Source of the DNA: JADHOX01 sp038120515
Lineage (GTDB): Bacteria > Pseudomonadota > Alphaproteobacteria > Rickettsiales > JABIRX01
Direction of reading: 5' to 3'
DNA: 5,713 bases
Assembly (NCBI GenBank): GCA_038120515.1
Contig: JAYOLW010000033.1
Span: forward strand, 1-5,713
Made by a program: the position numbers and the translations under genes. Shown here one piece after another: positions 4,336 to 5,713 of the stretch (its first letter is position 1; every line of letters starts with the position of its first letter). Under the pieces are notes generated by a model. It saw only the letters and a list, made by a program, of their open reading frames with translations, ran no database searches and had not been told where the DNA came from.

Positions 4336-4859
4336 ATATTAGAACAAATCAAGAGGTCTGTAAATCTGTGAACAATAGAATATCGCCACAAAATGCGTGT
4401 AATATATTAGCAGACAAAAAACTAAACTCTAGAAATCCTTGGAAAAGCATGTTCCCCGAGAGTAGTATATATAGCTGCGTAAGTAATTACCTTAAGGTTG
4501 GAGATTCAGAATATAATGATATTTCGTTTTACGCTGAAGGCTCGAACTGCCTACTTAATGCCGCACAAATAACGGCTGGTATTCAACCAAATATTGAAGG
4601 TGCAACAAATGATTATAATTCATTGTTAAAAGAACAAGAATTAGAGGCAATAGATGAGTTTGCTGAAATAGCTAACTTATTTATTTCTAGATTCACAGGA
4701 TGCAAAGATAGTTACAATATTAAAGCAAAGATAAAAGAAGCTAAAAACACTGTTGGGGATTCAACAAATACTGAACAAATTTGCGGGAAAACTATTGTTT
4801 TTACTAGATCAGAGCATAATAACTATTATGAATTAAAATTAGTTATTAAAAATCCATGA
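4201..4859 (+). CDS. Membrane-anchored protein with Cys-containing C-terminal domain B (5' end in gap)
   Basis: The reading frame is open from the first base after the gap; 4201-4202 complete a leucine codon matching residue 45 of the upstream membrane protein. The next 44 residues (LLPPIRQYIYKITKINISAG and on through ESPFDE) are identical to residues 46-89 of that protein, so the real start must lie within the gap, and the TTG at 4287 is not it. After the shared anchor, the sequence changes completely to an unrelated domain of about 174 residues, which I do not recognise. It has six cysteines (in VCK, ACN, SCV, NCL, GCK, ICG), an even number suited to disulfides outside the cytoplasm, and a helical middle (LLKEQELEAIDEFAEIANLF). 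A DUF2513 gene begins 12 bp downstream. Confidence 0.75.
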
Positions 4860-4871
4860 ATACTTTAATTT

Positions 4872-5291
4872 ATGAGAATTGATTATTCACTAGTTAGACA
4901 AATATTGTTCGCAATTGAGGATGAAAATATAATTGATAAACTTGATAATAAGAATCAATCTTTTCAATTATCTGATGATAAAAAATACTATTCCAAAACA
5001 AAGGAATTTAATGATGAAGATATAATCGGATATCATATTAATTATCTAGTCCAAGCTGGTCTAGTAATTGGTATAAATGCAAGTTCTGATAGTTCAGGTG
5101 AGTTCAATATTTATCTAGATAATAGACCGAACCTAACTAAAAATGGACATGATTTTTTAGGTTCCATCAGAGATAAAAATGTTTTTAACAAAACATTAAA
5201 CATTATATCAGAGTCTGGATCATCTGCTACTATTGATATAGTACAAGGTCTTGCTAAGAAAGTTTTGATGAAAACATTTGGACTAAACTAA
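4872..5291 (+). CDS. DUF2513 family protein
   Basis: The 139-aa product matches the DUF2513 pattern throughout: MRIDYSLVRQILFAIEDE at the N-terminus, then YHINYLVQAGLVIGI at 54-68, and LTKNGHDFLGSIRDKNVF at 88-105 with the conserved GHDFL and following arginine. The C-terminus IDIVQGLAKKVLMKTFGLN is also typical. The family is common in prophages and mobile islands. It looks winged-helix-like (L-V-x-A-G-L and L-T-x-x-G-H-D-F-L segments), but its molecular role is not established. It follows the second membrane protein by 12 bp on the same strand, so it is probably the last gene of that operon. There is no Shine-Dalgarno before the ATG at 4872. No clear terminator follows. Confidence 0.85.
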   Translation: MRIDYSLVRQILFAIEDENIIDKLDNKNQSFQLSDDKKYYSKTKEFNDEDIIGYHINYLVQAGLVIGINASSDSSGEFNIYLDNRPNLTKNGHDFLGSIRDKNVFNKTLNIISESGSSATIDIVQGLAKKVLMKTFGLN

Positions 5292-5320
5292 TAAACACAA
5301 GTAATATTTATTATTTCAAA

Positions 5321-5383
5321 ATGGAAATGGTTATGTTTAAGAAAATAAAAGCTTTTTTTAAAAAAGGTAAGAAGAATGCATAA
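5321..5383 (+). CDS. Possible 20-aa lysine-rich peptide
   Basis: A short ORF with three in-frame ATGs (5321, 5327, 5333) encodes MEMVMFKKIKAFFKKGKKNA. The part FKKIKAFFKKGKK would form a cationic amphipathic helix, as in small membrane-active peptides. It lies 30 bp after the DUF2513 stop on the same strand. There is no Shine-Dalgarno, but neither do the clear genes of this window have one. A-rich DNA easily yields lysine-rich ORFs by chance, so this is a weak call. Confidence 0.2.
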   Translation: MEMVMFKKIKAFFKKGKKNA

Positions 5384-5438
5384 TACAAATAATTTTTACT
5401 CTTTTGGTAAAATAAATACGAAACAACACGAGAAATAA

Positions 5439-5482
5439 ATTGTTGTAAACAATAATAAAACCCCCCTTCCCCAACAATAATA
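5439..5482. repeat. Direct repeats flanking a C-rich tract, with a small inverted repeat
   Basis: AACAATAATA occurs at 5448-5457 and at 5473-5482, flanking CCCCCCTTCCCC (5461-5472), the only G/C-rich tract in the region. ATTGTT (5439-5444) and AACAAT (5448-5453) form a 6-bp inverted repeat. The minus strand of the tract has two G runs. An origin-like or regulatory role is possible but not shown. Confidence 0.4.
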
Positions 5483-5568
5483 TAAGCATATAATTGCTAT
5501 TCATATGTTTAATAGTCATAGTTTTGTTTTTTCTATGCCCATATGAATAATAATAGCATTTATATTAT
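5477..5568. repeat. Large nested inverted repeat in A+T-rich DNA
   Basis: ATAATATA (5477-5484) pairs with TATATTAT (5561-5568), ATTCATATG (5499-5507) with CATATGAAT (5540-5548), and CATAG (5517-5521) with CTATG (5533-5537). The three arms nest concentrically, forming a 92-base interrupted hairpin. It does not end in a U-run. It could extrude as a cruciform or mark a replication or recombination site; a MITE-like relic is another option. Confidence 0.5.
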
Positions 5569-5600
5569 CCCCTACTTTATGCCTCGATATGGCGAATCTG

Positions 5601-5681
5601 TTGTTATAATTAATATTATTTATTTTTTAATGTTTATGTTTTTATTATTTCTACGAACACATTAATAACAACCGTTGTTAT
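5601..5681. repeat. TTGTTAT repeats and hairpin near the right edge
   Basis: ATAACAA (5665-5671) and TTGTTAT (5675-5681) form a 7-bp hairpin with a CCG loop. TTGTTAT also occurs at 5601-5607, giving a direct repeat 74 bp apart and a second inverted relation with ATTAATAACAA (5661-5671). The rest of 5384-5713 is very A+T-rich with no convincing gene on either strand. Confidence 0.4.
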
Positions 5682-5713
5682 ATTGTTTTATTGCTTGTTC
5701 ATAAAACGATCGT

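Noticed and set aside
5340..5368. AAAAGCTTTT palindrome as a terminator
   Set aside because: It has no loop and no G/C-rich stem; it is also in the middle of A and T runs that form such palindromes by chance.
1..5713. CRISPR array, tRNA or rRNA genes
   Set aside because: No regularly spaced repeats with unique spacers were seen, and no cloverleaf or conserved rRNA segment was recognised on either strand.

Overview
The window is A+T-rich (roughly 30% G+C by eye), bacterial, and looks like accessory DNA: a plasmid, an integrative element, or a mobile-element-rich stretch of a host-associated genome. The evidence is an ArdC-type antirestriction gene, an AbiEi-type antitoxin, a DUF2513 phage-type protein, a solitary hairpin resembling an IS200/IS605 end, a decayed gene, and a duplicated module that breaks the assembly. 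Very low G+C and the lack of recognisable Shine-Dalgarno sequences suggest an intracellular or symbiotic lineage. The near-consensus sigma-70 promoter of the antitoxin and the overall gene types favour a low-GC proteobacterium (Rickettsiales- or Legionellales-like). Bacteroidota remains possible, and I cannot settle the taxon.

Left part (1-1110): a minus-strand DUF6088/AbiEi-like antitoxin with a strong promoter and TGTCA/TGACA repeats upstream, then a 20-bp hairpin like an IS200/IS605 right end, then a 5'-truncated gene tail split by one extra A in an A7 run. A 9-bp direct repeat lies at the far left edge.

Middle (1111-2870), minus strand: an ArdC-like protein (N-terminal ssDNA-binding domain plus HEIAH metallopeptidase), followed 254 bases downstream by a 203-aa protein with a WWGR...GQ motif. 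I believe the latter belongs to a family common on plasmids. The gap between them contains a 9-bp hairpin on the ardC stop codon, a 102-base imperfect palindrome and a 10-bp hairpin. Another long inverted repeat lies just upstream of ardC. This hairpin-rich surrounding of an antirestriction gene suggests DNA that acts when single-stranded during conjugal transfer.

Right part (2893-5291), plus strand: a small exported protein with a PD-(D/E)XK-like motif pattern, then a membrane protein of three predicted TM helices with an unknown C-terminal domain (A). Next comes a second copy of the module made of the tail of the first gene and the TM domain, now joined to an unrelated Cys-containing C-terminal domain (B), then a DUF2513 protein. 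The second copy contains an assembly gap of exactly 100 N. The visible TM-domain portions are identical in protein and differ by four synonymous changes only. The layout is a tandem cassette with a shared membrane anchor and exchangeable extracytoplasmic domains, and is the most interesting feature here.

The last 420 bases have no convincing gene beyond a possible 20-aa lysine-rich peptide. They hold a C-rich tract between direct repeats and a large nested inverted repeat in very A+T-rich DNA.
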